Assembly: GCA_035456405.1 (NCBI GenBank)
Contig: DATIDG010000070.1
Coordinates: forward strand, 1 to 64,000
Source of the DNA: JAGVSZ01 sp035456405
Lineage (GTDB): Bacteria; Pseudomonadota; Gammaproteobacteria; Burkholderiales; SG8-39
Length of the DNA: 64,000 nt
Reading direction: 5' to 3'
The notes under the pieces are model-generated. The model ran no database searches. It was not told the origin of the DNA and saw nothing but the letters and a program-made list of their open reading frames with translations. The position numbers and the translations under genes were made by a program. Below, piece after piece: positions 1-9,009 of this stretch. Position 1 is the first letter of the stretch; each line of letters starts with the position of its first letter.

Positions 1-768
1 AAGGAGGAGCGCTACCTCAAGGACGATCACGAGCGTGATCAGTTCATGCTCAGGCAGGCGCTGGTCGGCGCGGCCCTGTATCCGCGCCGCGACGCCGATC
101 CGATCCGGGGCGACGCGCTCGCCCAGCTGGCGCAGTCCTACTTGCTTGCAGAGGCGGTCATCGACCGCCTCGGCCGCCTGATCGACGAAGGCGCGCTCAA
201 GGCGATCCTGCAGGGCGCCCGCATCGATCTCTCCGACGCGGAGACGACGCGAGCGAGCATGGAGCGGCTTTCTGCCAAGCTCGGTAACGGCGACATCAAG
301 GTGCAGGCGCGCTACGACGAGAAGCTCGAGAGGCACCAGCTCCTGATCGAGCGCAACCGCCACGGCAATCTGCGCTGGAGCGTCATCGACGAGGACTTCC
401 TGGTCTCCGGCGACTACCGGCAGATCACCGCCGCCGCACAGCTCGTCGAGGGACTGATCGGGCCCGGGGCCTACGTCCAGCGCGGCGAGCACCAGCACGC
501 CGTGAACGAATTCGGGCAGGCGGTGCAGTGGCTGCGCGCTGAGGTCGAGCGCAATGCCACGATCCAGCGCTACAAGGGTCTCGGCGAGATGAATCCCGAG
601 CAGCTGTGGGAGACCACGATGGAGCCGGCCTCGCGCCGGCTTCTCAAGGTGCAGATCGAGGACGCGATCACCGCCGACGAGATTTTCATCAAGCTGATGG
701 GCGACGAGGTCGAGCCGCGACGCGACTTCATCGAGCAGAACGCGCTGGTGGCGCGGCTGGACGTCTAG
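1..768 (+). CDS. gyrB: DNA gyrase subunit B, C-terminal part (5' end outside window)
   Basis: This is the last 255 codons of GyrB, the ATPase and TOPRIM-bearing subunit of DNA gyrase, which introduces negative supercoils with GyrA in the cytoplasm. The reading frame is open from base 1, so the gene starts upstream of the window. The diagnostic C-terminal GyrB motif YKGLGEMNPEQLWETT lies near codons 190-205 of the visible part, followed by the usual tail ending in RRDFIEQNALVARLDV. It ends in TAG. The next gene, topB, is convergent, 45 bases away. Identification is firm; only the N-terminal ATPase half is missing, because of the window edge. Confidence 0.97.
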   Translation, partial: KEERYLKDDHERDQFMLRQALVGAALYPRRDADPIRGDALAQLAQSYLLAEAVIDRLGRLIDEGALKAILQGARIDLSDAETTRASMERLSAKLGNGDIKVQARYDEKLERHQLLIERNRHGNLRWSVIDEDFLVSGDYRQITAAAQLVEGLIGPGAYVQRGEHQHAVNEFGQAVQWLRAEVERNATIQRYKGLGEMNPEQLWETTMEPASRRLLKVQIEDAITADEIFIKLMGDEVEPRRDFIEQNALVARLDV

Positions 769-771
769 CGC

Positions 772-794
772 CCCGAGTCCTTCAACGACTCGGG
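772..794. terminator. Hairpin between convergent gyrB and topB
   Basis: CCCGAGTC and GACTCGGG form a perfect 8-bp stem around a 7-base loop, four bases after the gyrB stop codon. There is no T-run on either strand, so this is not a textbook intrinsic terminator. It may still act as a bidirectional end point or an RNA-stabilising hairpin. Confidence 0.4.
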
Positions 795-813
795 ACACCG
801 GCACGTTGCGAAG

Positions 814-3489
814 CTACGCGGCGCGCGTCTTCGCCGCGGGCTTCTTCGCCGTCTTCTTGACGCTGGCAGCGCGCTTCGCGGGAGCCGCGGCGCGCCGCAC
901 CGGTTTCTTCGCTGCCGGTTTGCCTGCCGACTTCAGCGCGTAGACATTCCGCTCAGCCGCGGCGTCCTGGGCTGCGGGCTTGGCCGGGCCGGCCGCGCGT
1001 TCCTCGCTCTGCGCTGCTTCGGCCGGTTTCCCTTTTGTGCCGGCCCGGGGCGCGAATTCGAATCCGATCTTCCCGTCCGGCTGGCGCACCAGGAATGCCG
1101 AGAACGGCCGGCCCTTCCTGGAGATGAAGCGGTGCAAGAGGTCGGTCCTACCGGCGTCTAGCAGCTTTGCGACCTGCTCGGGCTCGATCGGACGCTGCAG
1201 GATGATCTTGCCGGTGCGGAAATCGCAGCTGCGCACCGGGCCCACCGACTTCTCGCAGACGTATGCGAGCCCGTGGTCGAAGACTCGCGCCCCGCACTTC
1301 GCGCACTTTCCGAGCGGCTGCTTCCCCGAGAAGTCGACAGGCTCGGCATCGCGCTCGTCGGCGAGGCCCTGCCCGAAGTCGAGCTCGACGGTGAAATCGT
1401 CCTTCAGCCTGACCATCGCCGAGAACGGCCGCCCGATGCGGCTCCGGAAGCCCTGCAGCGGCCCGATCGAGCGCGTGCGGATGAGCTCCTCCGCTTCCTC
1501 GTTCTCGATGCGGCGGCTCGCGATCACCTTCCACATCGCGAAGTCGCACTTGGAGCACTGGAACTTCTTGTAGTTCTCGTTGATCGTGCTCCGGCACTTC
1601 GGGCACTTCACTGCGAGCGTCGAGATCGGCTCGTCGATGCTGGTGCCCTTCTTGATCCGCTCGACGAGATCGCGTGTCGTCTCGACGATGTGATCCATGA
1701 ACGCGTCGCGACGCAGCTTGCCGTGCTCGATCTGCTTGAGCTTGAACTCCCAGTCGCCGGTGAGCTCAGGCGAGCGCAGCTCGTCGATTTCGAAACGCGT
1801 GAGCGCGTAGAGCAGGTCGAACGCCTTGGCGGTCGGCTGCAGCTCGCGACCGTTGCGGTGCACGTAATCCTCGAAGATCAGGCCTTCGATGATCGACGCC
1901 CGCGTCGCCGGTGTACCGAGGCCCTTTTCCTTCATCGCCTCGGCCAGCTCTTCGTCGTCGACGAGCTTTCCCGCGTTCTCCATCGCCGAGAGCAGCGTGG
2001 CCTCGCTGTAACGCGCGGGCGGCTTCGTCTGGTTCGGCTGGACCTCGACGGCGGTCGTGGTCACCTTGCCGTCCGGAACCGGCGCGAGCGTCGGAGCGTC
2101 CTTGTCCTCGGCCTCCTTGCCGTACACCGCGAGCCAGCCCGCGTTGACCATCACCCTGCCCTCGCTCTTGAAGGGCTCGCCTTCGACGCGCGTGACCCGC
2201 GTGGTCACCAGGAACTCCGCGGCCGGATAGAACACCGCGAGGAACCGCTTGACGACCAGGTCGTAGAGCTTCTGCTCGGGCTCGGACAGGTGCCTCGGCG
2301 CCTGCAGGGTGGGGATGATCGCAAAGTGGTCGGAGATCTTCTCGTTGTTGAAGATCCGCTTGTTCGGTCTGACCCAGCCCTCCTTGAGCACGCGCGCCGC
2401 GAACGGCGCATACGCACGGGTCGACGCCGTCCTGTCGGCGAGCATGTCGAGGGTCTTCTTCACCGTGCCGAGGTAGTCCTCGGGCAGCGCGCGCGCGTCG
2501 GTCCGCGGATAGGTGAGGACCTTGTGCTTCTCGTACAGCGCCTGCGCGAGGCCAAGCGTGTTGCGCGCCGAAAAGCCGAAACGCGAGTTCGCCTCGCGTT
2601 GCAGCGTGGTCAGGTCGAAGAGGAGCGGCGAGCTTTGCGTGGCGGGCTTCGACTCCTCGGTGACGATGCCCGGCTTGCCGTGGCACTTCCCACGGATCGC
2701 CTCCGCGCGCGCCTGGTCCCAGATCCGCTCGGCCCGGAGGTACTCGTCGCTCGGGTCGCGCTCGAACTTCTCGTCGAACCACCTCCCGCCGTAATCGCCT
2801 CCCTTGCCGGCGAAGGTGCCGTGGACCTCCCAGTAGTCGCGCGCCACGAACGCCTTGATGCGCTTCTCGCGCTCGACCAGGATCGCGAGCGTGGGCGTCT
2901 GGACGCGTCCGACGGTCGTCTTGTAGAAGCCGCCGTCCTTCGAATTGAACGCCGTCATCGCCCGCGTGCCGTTGATGCCCACGAGCCAGTCGGATTCGGA
3001 GCGGCACACCGCGGCGTCCGCGAGCGGGCGCATCTCGCGATTGGTCCGCAGGGCCGCGAAGCCCTCACGGATCGCCGAGGGCGTCATCGACTGGAGCCAC
3101 AGGCGCTCGATCGGCTTCTTCGCGCCGACGTGCTGCTCGATGTAGCGGAAGATGAGCTCGCCCTCGCGCCCCGCGTCGCAGGCGTTCACCACCCCCGTCA
3201 CGTCCTTGCGTTTCAGCAGCCGCGTGAGCAGCTTGAGGCGGTCTTCGGACTTCTCGATCGGCTTCAGGTCGAAGTGCGGCGGAATGACCGGCAGATGCGC
3301 GAACGACCACTTGCCGCGCTTGACCTCGTACTGATCCGGTGCGACGAGCTCGAGCAGGTGGCCGATCGCCGACGAGAGCACGTACTTGTCGCTCTCGTAG
3401 TAGTCACCGTGGCGCGTGAAACCGCCCAGCGCGCGGGCGATGTCATTCGCGACGGACGGCTTTTCGGCGATGATGAGCTTCTTGGCCAT
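814..3489 (-). CDS. topB: DNA topoisomerase III
   Basis: This is a type IA topoisomerase of 891 residues, which relaxes and decatenates DNA by single-strand passage. The N-terminal TOPRIM domain begins KKLIIAEKPSVA and carries DAGREGELIF at about residues 105-114. The catalytic tyrosine is in VLTYPRTD, near residue 327. The C-terminal part holds two zinc-ribbon-like cysteine clusters (CPKC...CSKC and CAKCG...C), then a lysine/alanine-rich basic tail of about 60 residues that probably binds DNA non-specifically. It lies downstream of dprA and smg on the same strand, the usual betaproteobacterial order. It is longer than E. coli TopB because of the zinc region and the tail. Confidence 0.95.
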   Translation of the reverse strand: MAKKLIIAEKPSVANDIARALGGFTRHGDYYESDKYVLSSAIGHLLELVAPDQYEVKRGKWSFAHLPVIPPHFDLKPIEKSEDRLKLLTRLLKRKDVTGVVNACDAGREGELIFRYIEQHVGAKKPIERLWLQSMTPSAIREGFAALRTNREMRPLADAAVCRSESDWLVGINGTRAMTAFNSKDGGFYKTTVGRVQTPTLAILVEREKRIKAFVARDYWEVHGTFAGKGGDYGGRWFDEKFERDPSDEYLRAERIWDQARAEAIRGKCHGKPGIVTEESKPATQSSPLLFDLTTLQREANSRFGFSARNTLGLAQALYEKHKVLTYPRTDARALPEDYLGTVKKTLDMLADRTASTRAYAPFAARVLKEGWVRPNKRIFNNEKISDHFAIIPTLQAPRHLSEPEQKLYDLVVKRFLAVFYPAAEFLVTTRVTRVEGEPFKSEGRVMVNAGWLAVYGKEAEDKDAPTLAPVPDGKVTTTAVEVQPNQTKPPARYSEATLLSAMENAGKLVDDEELAEAMKEKGLGTPATRASIIEGLIFEDYVHRNGRELQPTAKAFDLLYALTRFEIDELRSPELTGDWEFKLKQIEHGKLRRDAFMDHIVETTRDLVERIKKGTSIDEPISTLAVKCPKCRSTINENYKKFQCSKCDFAMWKVIASRRIENEEAEELIRTRSIGPLQGFRSRIGRPFSAMVRLKDDFTVELDFGQGLADERDAEPVDFSGKQPLGKCAKCGARVFDHGLAYVCEKSVGPVRSCDFRTGKIILQRPIEPEQVAKLLDAGRTDLLHRFISRKGRPFSAFLVRQPDGKIGFEFAPRAGTKGKPAEAAQSEERAAGPAKPAAQDAAAERNVYALKSAGKPAAKKPVRRAAAPAKRAASVKKTAKKPAAKTRAA

Positions 3490-3600
3490 TTAGGGTGGTC
3501 GCAGGGGTGCGCCGGCCGGCGGCGCGGCGCACGGGTGAGTCAGGGAGCGCCGAAGTTTAAGGACTGCCCCGGCGCGAGGCAAGGAGCCTGGAGGGCGGGG

Positions 3601-4059
3601 TCAGTGAACGTGCCGTGGGCCGCCTTCGGGCAGCAGCTCCTCGAGGATCAGCGTGTCGACGTCGCCGCGCCGCGCCCAGAGCACCATCAGCACGATGACC
3701 TTGAGCTTGTCGAGGTCGACGACTTCGTCGGGGAGCGCCATCGCGCGGTCGATGATCAGCTCGCGCAGCGGCGGAGTGAGCACTCCTGCACTCTCGAGGA
3801 ACGTGACGAAGCCGCGCGACTCGGTCGAGAGCTTCGCGAGCTCCGCGTACGTGTGCGCGCGGAACGCATCGCACAGCTCGAACGCCTCGGGGTACTGCTC
3901 GTCGTTCGGGCGCGACAGAACCTTGAGCCAATCGATCGCATCCGTGATGTCTTCGTCACCGAAGCCGGCATCGGTCAGCTTGCGGGCGAGCGTGTCCGGG
4001 TCGGGGCAGGGCTCGCCCTGATAGTAGTTCTCGAAGAGGTAGACGAGGATCTCGAACAT
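3601..4059 (-). CDS. smg: Smg family protein (DUF494)
   Basis: This 152-residue protein begins MFEILVYLFENYYQ, the hallmark start of the Smg/DUF494 family found between dprA and topB in many proteobacteria. It is acidic and helical, with no signal peptide or membrane segment. The molecular function is not established for the family; the association with dprA suggests a DNA-related role but is not proof. An open frame continues upstream to about 4278, but the conserved N-terminus fixes the start at the ATG at 4059. The gap to dprA is 95 bases and to topB 111 bases. Confidence 0.9.
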   Translation of the reverse strand: MFEILVYLFENYYQGEPCPDPDTLARKLTDAGFGDEDITDAIDWLKVLSRPNDEQYPEAFELCDAFRAHTYAELAKLSTESRGFVTFLESAGVLTPPLRELIIDRAMALPDEVVDLDKLKVIVLMVLWARRGDVDTLILEELLPEGGPRHVH

Positions 4060-4154
4060 CGACGGCGGCACGGCTCCTGGTGGAGATTCGGTCAGGGGAC
4101 CTCGGTCCCTGGCTGGCGGATCGGGCGGGTCGCCCGGGATGCGCAAGCGTGCAT

Positions 4155-5243
4155 TCATTCGTCGCCGCGCGCAATAAGCTGATATCGACCGCCGGGGAGG
4201 CTCGCAACCCTCCCCTCCAGCTCCAGTTGAAGCAGCATCGCCGATACCACATCGGCCGTCAAGGCGCTGCGCCCGCACAGAGTGTCAACATTGCACGGGT
4301 CGTGCCCCATGTGGCGCAACAGCGCGTGCGTTTCTTGCGGCTCCGCGCGTGACGGAGTTGGTGTCGATACGACGCCACCGAGCTCGTCGAGGACATCCTG
4401 CGCGCTCTCGACGAGCTTCGCGCCCTGCCTGATGAGCGCGTGGCAGCCCTTCGACAGGGGCGAGTGGATCGACCCCGGCACCGCGTACACGTCGCGGCCT
4501 TGCTCACCCGCGAGGCGCGCGGTGATCAGCGAGCCGCTGTCGAGCGCCGCCTCGACCACCAGCACGCCGCGCGCGAGCCCGCTGATGATGCGATTGCGGC
4601 GCGGGAAGTTTGCTGCAACCGGCGGCGTACCGAGCGGGAACTCGCTGACGATCGCCCCGCGCCCTGCGAGCGCCGCGAACAGCTCCGAATTGCGCGCCGG
4701 GTAGCTCACGTCGATTCCGGTGCCGAGCACCCCGATCGTGGACCCTGGACCATCGAGCGCGCCGCGGTGCGCGGCAGCGTCGATCCCGAGCGCCAGGCCG
4801 CTCACGATCGTCAGGCCCGAACGGCTGAGCGTCCGGGCAAAGCTCTCCGCATTTGACAGCCCCTGCGCGGTGCCGTTCCGGCTGCCGACGATGGCGAGGG
4901 CGTTCACAGCGAGCAGCTCGATGCGGCCGCGCACGTACAGGAGCGCCGGAGGATCGGGGATCTCGAGGAGACTGCGCGGATACGCGGCGTCGGCAAGGGT
5001 GACGATCGCGTTACCGGGTTGTGCCGCCCAGGCGAGCGCAGCGGCGATGCTGGCCGCGCTATCGTCGGAGAGCAGTCGCGTCGCCAGCGAATCGCCCAGC
5101 GCGCGGGCAAGCGTCGCGCGCGGGGTAGCCAGCACCTGGGACGGGAGGCCGAATCCGGAGAGAAGCTTCCGCAGACCCTCGCCCCCGAGCCCGGGGACCA
5201 GGGTGAGTCGAAGCCACGCCGCGAGCTCGCCGTCGTGCGGCAT
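4155..5243 (-). CDS. dprA: DNA-processing protein DprA
   Basis: DprA binds incoming single-stranded DNA during natural transformation and loads RecA. The 362-residue protein has an N-terminal helical domain (about 1-80), the Rossmann-like DprA core with GSRNGT at 120-125 and SGLALGID at 148-155, and a C-terminal winged-helix domain (about 316-356) with the usual pattern of picking up residues after VDTLCGRSALTADVV. It lies 18 bases after the LysM gene on the same strand and ahead of smg. Together with comM at 40.7 kb it hints at transformation capacity, although no uptake-machinery genes are in the window. Confidence 0.95.
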   Translation of the reverse strand: MPHDGELAAWLRLTLVPGLGGEGLRKLLSGFGLPSQVLATPRATLARALGDSLATRLLSDDSAASIAAALAWAAQPGNAIVTLADAAYPRSLLEIPDPPALLYVRGRIELLAVNALAIVGSRNGTAQGLSNAESFARTLSRSGLTIVSGLALGIDAAAHRGALDGPGSTIGVLGTGIDVSYPARNSELFAALAGRGAIVSEFPLGTPPVAANFPRRNRIISGLARGVLVVEAALDSGSLITARLAGEQGRDVYAVPGSIHSPLSKGCHALIRQGAKLVESAQDVLDELGGVVSTPTPSRAEPQETHALLRHMGHDPCNVDTLCGRSALTADVVSAMLLQLELEGRVASLPGGRYQLIARGDE

Positions 5244-5261
5244 CGGGCGTGGCGTGCGCCG

Positions 5262-6401
5262 TCAGGGTGTCTTGACGACGTCCCCCGGGGCCACCGGCCG
5301 CTCGACGCCGAGCGTGAGCGCGTAGGACAGGTTGTCGAACGTGCGAAACACCATGAGCAGTCCGTAGCGCTCCTCGGGAAGCTCGATCGGCTCTTGCCTG
5401 CGCTCGCCCATGTAGAACGGACCGACGCTGCGATCCCTCGTCACCGTGGTGCTCCGGAAGATCGCCAGCACGTGGCCGACCTCGATGCCGTCCTTGGCGC
5501 CCTTGTTCAGGCTCACGATCGAGAGCCCGCCGGTCTCGCCGAAGCCTTCGTAGATGGATTCCAGGGCCCTTTGGGTTCCCGCCCAGTCCGGCCTGTCAAG
5601 CAGCAGGTTGGTGCGCGCGTCCGAGCGTCCGTCGTAGAGCGACATGATCCGCCCGCGGATCGGCTTGTCGGGCGCACGCGGCGCGAAGCTGTAGATCTGC
5701 GGTTGCGGCGCCACGACGAGGCGGTCACCTTCGCTGATCTCCTGCTTCGAGGACAGCACCCGCACGGTCGTGGGATCGCCGCTGCGGATGACGCGCGCGT
5801 CGCCGAGGTAGTTCGCCTCGAAACCCAGGACGTCCTTCGTATCCGGGTCCACAAGCGCGATGCCCGGACGATAGACCTGCCACAGCGGCTGCTTGCTCTC
5901 GCCCATGCCGGTCACATAGGCGCGCGCCCCGGCGCCGATGTTGTACCGGCCCTCCTCGGTCGCGAAGATTCGGGGGGCGTTGTCGAGGCCGCCACGCTCG
6001 ATAACGAGCGGCGCCGACAGGAACGGCCCGATCACGCTGAGCGGGATGGTCGGAATCGCTTCGCGGGCGAGGAGCTCCGCGCGGACCCGAGGCTGCAGCC
6101 GCTCGATCGTGAGCCGCTGGCCCGCGCGGTCGAGGCGGACGATGTCGCCGGGGAAGATGAGGTGGGGGTTCCGGATGTCGTCCTTGTTCAGGCGCCAGAT
6201 CTCGGGCCAGCGCCAGGGCTCGGTGAGGAATTTGGTCGAGATCCCCCACAGGGTGTCGCCGTTCTTCACGACGTAGCTGTCGGGCGCATCCGGCTTGAGC
6301 TGCAGAACGTTGCCGCCCGGCCGCGGTTCGGCCTGCTGGGACCAGGCGATGGGAAGGGCCAAAACGAGGGCCAAAAGAAGGGCCGTGCTAGACTTGAACA
6401 T
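5262..6401 (-). CDS. LysM peptidoglycan-binding domain protein
   Basis: This is a 379-residue exported protein. A hydrophobic signal peptide (residues 1-22, cleavage likely after WSQQA) is followed by one LysM domain at about residues 43-92, starting YVVKNGDTLWGIS, which binds peptidoglycan. The remaining 280 residues match the extended family found just upstream of dprA in betaproteobacteria; I recognise no catalytic domain there. The start is the ATG at 6401: a GAGGTG Shine-Dalgarno sequence lies three bases before it, and would overlap the alternative GTG at 6407. It is probably periplasmic and the first gene of the lysM-dprA-smg-topB run. Confidence 0.85.
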   Translation of the reverse strand: MFKSSTALLLALVLALPIAWSQQAEPRPGGNVLQLKPDAPDSYVVKNGDTLWGISTKFLTEPWRWPEIWRLNKDDIRNPHLIFPGDIVRLDRAGQRLTIERLQPRVRAELLAREAIPTIPLSVIGPFLSAPLVIERGGLDNAPRIFATEEGRYNIGAGARAYVTGMGESKQPLWQVYRPGIALVDPDTKDVLGFEANYLGDARVIRSGDPTTVRVLSSKQEISEGDRLVVAPQPQIYSFAPRAPDKPIRGRIMSLYDGRSDARTNLLLDRPDWAGTQRALESIYEGFGETGGLSIVSLNKGAKDGIEVGHVLAIFRSTTVTRDRSVGPFYMGERRQEPIELPEERYGLLMVFRTFDNLSYALTLGVERPVAPGDVVKTP

Positions 6402-6517
6402 GAGCACCTCGAGCCGATCTAAACGCTGGCAAGTATTTGATTATTAGGGCTGCGTTGCCCGAGTCTAAGGACTTTGTTGAAAGTCTGCACCTAATTATTT
6501 CACGCAACAAGTAATTT
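6402..6517. promoter_or_regulatory. AT-rich divergent promoter region between lysM and def
   Basis: This 116-base gap separates two divergent operons and is clearly more AT-rich than its surroundings. On the minus strand a TAATAA -10 box (6441-6446) lies about 40 bases from the lysM start. On the plus strand TAATTA (6492-6497) lies about 20 bases before def. I find no convincing -35 box for either, so exact start sites are uncertain. Confidence 0.4.
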
Positions 6518-7021
6518 GTGGCTGTCCTGAGCATCCTGCGCTACCCCGACCCGCGGCTCGAGAAGATCGCGCAGCCGGTTGATCGCGTGGACGATTCGAT
6601 TCGCCAGCTCGTCCGGGACATGGCGGAGACCATGTACGCCGCGCCCGGCATCGGTCTCGCCGCGACGCAAGTGGACGTCCACAAGCGGGTGATCGTGCTC
6701 GACGTATCCGACACCCGCGATCAGCTGCTCGTCCTGATCAACCCCGAGATCCTGGTGCGGGAGGGCGAGCAGGAGTGCGAGGAAGGATGCCTTTCGGTGC
6801 CCGGAGTCTATGACGTTGTCAGCCGTGCCGAGAAGGTCAAAGTGCGCGCGCTGAACCGCGACGGCCAGCCGTTCGAGCTCGCCGCGGAAGGGCTGCTGGC
6901 AGTGTGCATCCAGCACGAGATGGACCACCTGGAGGGGAAGGTCTTCGTCGAGTACCTGTCCCGGCTCAAGCAGTCACGGATCCGGGCGAAGATGCAGAAG
7001 CAGGAGCGCCGGAGCGCCTGA
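6518..7021 (+). CDS. def: Peptide deformylase
   Basis: Def removes the formyl group from the N-terminal methionine of nascent proteins. All three metal-site motifs are present in this 167-residue protein: GIGLAATQ at 44-51, EGCLS at 89-93 (metal ligand Cys91) and HEMDH at 133-137 (ligands His133 and His137, catalytic Glu134). The start is GTG at 6518, which gives the standard N-terminus AVLSILRYPDPRL. fmt follows 49 bases downstream, so deformylation and formylation enzymes are co-transcribed as usual. Confidence 0.97.
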   Translation: MAVLSILRYPDPRLEKIAQPVDRVDDSIRQLVRDMAETMYAAPGIGLAATQVDVHKRVIVLDVSDTRDQLLVLINPEILVREGEQECEEGCLSVPGVYDVVSRAEKVKVRALNRDGQPFELAAEGLLAVCIQHEMDHLEGKVFVEYLSRLKQSRIRAKMQKQERRSA

Positions 7022-7070
7022 GCGGCGCGACGCTGCTCCAGCGCCCCGCCCGGGCGGCTCCTTCGAAGCG

Positions 7071-7997
7071 ATGCGCGTCCTCTTCGCCGGCACTCCGGCG
7101 TTCGCCGTCCCGGCGCTCGAGTCGCTGATCGAAGCGGGCCACCGCATCGAACTCGTCCTCACCCAACCCGACCGCCCCGCCGGACGCGGACTTGCCATGG
7201 TCCCCAGTGCGGTGAAGCAGGCGGCAGTACGGCACGAAATCCCGGTGTACCAGCCTGCGAGCCTCAAGGACCCGGCGGCGCAGGCGCGGCTGCGGGAGGC
7301 GCAAGGCGACCTGCTCGTGGTCGCCTCGTACGGGCTGATCCTGCCGCAGGGGGTGCTCGACATTGCGCCGCGGGGGGCGCTGAACATCCACGCCTCGCTG
7401 CTGCCCAGGTGGCGCGGCGCGGCGCCGATCCAGCGCGCGCTGCTCGCCGGCGACCCGACAACCGGTATCTGCATCATGCAAATGGACGCGGGCCTCGACA
7501 CCGGGCCCGTGCTCCTGCGCGAGGCCATCGCAATCGCGCCCGACGAAACCGCCGGCACGCTGCACGACAAGCTCGCGTCGCTTGGGGCGAGGCTGATCGT
7601 TGCCGTGCTCGATGGCCTCGGGCGCGGCGCGTTGCAGGCGGTGCCGCAGCCCGCCGAAGGCGTTACCTACGCGCACAAGATCGACAAGGCCGAAGCGGCG
7701 GTCGATTGGTCGCGGAGCGCCCCGGAGATCGACCGGCAGGTGCGGGCGTTCAATCCGTCTCCGGGCGCGGCGGCGCGGCTGCGCGGCGACCCGGTCAAGC
7801 TCTGGCGCGCAAGCGTGCTCGAGGGCTCGGGGGCGCCGCCGGGAACGGTGCTTCGCGTGGGCCGAAAGGGCATCGATGTCGCCTGCGGCACTGGCGCGGT
7901 GCGCTTGACCGAGCTGCAACGGGCCGGCGGAAAGCGCCTGCCGGTCGACGCGTTCCTACGCGGCTGCGCAGTTGCCGTCGGCGACCGCTTCGATTGA
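7071..7997 (+). CDS. fmt: Methionyl-tRNA formyltransferase
   Basis: Fmt formylates initiator Met-tRNA using 10-formyltetrahydrofolate. The 308-residue protein has the catalytic triad region: Asn105 and His107 in NIHASLLPRWRG, and Asp143 in GLDTGP. The C-terminal OB-like tRNA-binding domain is also present, with the typical RAFNPSPGA segment near residue 225. It follows def and precedes htpX. Length and motifs are normal. Confidence 0.97.
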   Translation: MRVLFAGTPAFAVPALESLIEAGHRIELVLTQPDRPAGRGLAMVPSAVKQAAVRHEIPVYQPASLKDPAAQARLREAQGDLLVVASYGLILPQGVLDIAPRGALNIHASLLPRWRGAAPIQRALLAGDPTTGICIMQMDAGLDTGPVLLREAIAIAPDETAGTLHDKLASLGARLIVAVLDGLGRGALQAVPQPAEGVTYAHKIDKAEAAVDWSRSAPEIDRQVRAFNPSPGAAARLRGDPVKLWRASVLEGSGAPPGTVLRVGRKGIDVACGTGAVRLTELQRAGGKRLPVDAFLRGCAVAVGDRFD

Positions 7998-8063
7998 ATC
8001 CCGGAGGCGAAACCCCATCTAACGGATCGCGGGAACAGCCGCGACACACACCTGGAGGAATGC

Positions 8064-8906
8064 ATGTTTGGCAACTGGCTCAAGACCGGCATCCTGATGG
8101 CGGGCATCGTCGCCCTCTTCGGGGCGGTGGGCGGAGCCATCGGCGGGCAACAGGGGATGCTTATCGCACTCGTCATCGGCGGGGCGATGAATCTCTTCGC
8201 CTACTGGTTCTCGGACAAGTTGGTGCTGCGGATGTACAAGGCGCAGGAGGTCGACGAGACCTCGGCGCCACAGCTCTACCGCATGGTGCGGGAGCTCGCC
8301 GGGCGAGCGGGCCTGCCGATGCCGCGCGTCTATCTGATCGACGAGGCGCAACCGAACGCGTTCGCGACCGGGCGCAATCCCGAGAACGCGGCAGTGGCCG
8401 CCACCACCGGCATCCTGCAACTGCTCACGCCACGCGAGCTGCGCGGCGTCATGGCGCACGAGCTGGCGCACGTCAAGCATCGCGACATCCTGATCTCGAC
8501 GATCTCCGCAACGGTCGCGGGTGCGATCTCGACGCTCGCGAACTTCGGCATGTTCTTCTCGGGAAGCCAGAGCCGCGAGAACGGCGGCAACCCGCTGCTC
8601 GCCATTCTCGTCATGATCCTCGCCCCGATCGCGGCGATGCTGATCCAGTTCGCGATCTCGCGCACTCGCGAGTTCGGTGCGGACCGGCGCGGGGCCGAGA
8701 TCTCGGGCGACCCGCATGCGCTCGCGGACGCGCTCGCGAAGATCGACGCATACGCGCGCGGCATTCCGATGCCGAGCGCTGAAGCGCAGCCCGCGACTGC
8801 GCAGATGATGATCATCAACCCGTTGTCCGGTGGTGGCCTCAAGGGGCTGTTCAGCACGCACCCCGCCACCGAGGAGCGCATCGCGCGGTTGCGCGCGATG
8901 GCGTGA
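8064..8906 (+). CDS. htpX: Membrane-bound zinc metalloprotease HtpX
   Basis: HtpX is an M48-family inner-membrane protease that degrades misfolded membrane proteins. The 280-residue protein has two N-terminal membrane segments (about 7-27 and 32-50), the zinc motif HELAH at 132-136, two more membrane spans at about 140-190 and a downstream Glu ligand region (EFGADRRGAEIS). A GGAGG Shine-Dalgarno sequence precedes the ATG. A strong intrinsic terminator follows. Confidence 0.95.
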   Translation: MFGNWLKTGILMAGIVALFGAVGGAIGGQQGMLIALVIGGAMNLFAYWFSDKLVLRMYKAQEVDETSAPQLYRMVRELAGRAGLPMPRVYLIDEAQPNAFATGRNPENAAVAATTGILQLLTPRELRGVMAHELAHVKHRDILISTISATVAGAISTLANFGMFFSGSQSRENGGNPLLAILVMILAPIAAMLIQFAISRTREFGADRRGAEISGDPHALADALAKIDAYARGIPMPSAEAQPATAQMMIINPLSGGGLKGLFSTHPATEERIARLRAMA

Positions 8907-8923
8907 CCGGAGCGGCCTTCCGC

Positions 8924-8959
8924 GCGAGAACGCCGGCACTTGCCGGCGTTCTCGCTTTT
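8924..8959 (+). terminator. Intrinsic terminator after htpX
   Basis: A perfect 15-bp inverted repeat (8924-8938 with 8941-8955, GCGAGAACGCCGGCA type) with a tight loop is followed by TTTT. It begins 17 bases after the htpX stop and closes the def-fmt-htpX unit. Confidence 0.88.
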
Positions 8960-8984
8960 GCCTCTTGGATGCCCGGCGCGCCGC

Positions 8985-8990
8985 TATAAT
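8985..8990 (+). promoter_or_regulatory. Consensus -10 box before rsmB
   Basis: A perfect TATAAT lies 19 bases before the rsmB GTG and 25 bases after the htpX terminator, where a new promoter is expected. No good -35 box sits at 16-18 bases; the nearest (TTGGAT) is only 14 bases away. I see no Shine-Dalgarno sequence, and the predicted 5' leader would be only about 12 bases. Confidence 0.5.
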
Positions 8991-9009
8991 CTGCGCGCCC
9001 GTTCCGCCC

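Noticed and set aside
841..960. Low-complexity Lys/Ala-rich coding end of topB as a possible repeat array.
   Set aside because: It is a basic C-terminal tail in frame with the gene, common in betaproteobacterial TopB, and the DNA repeats are not regular.
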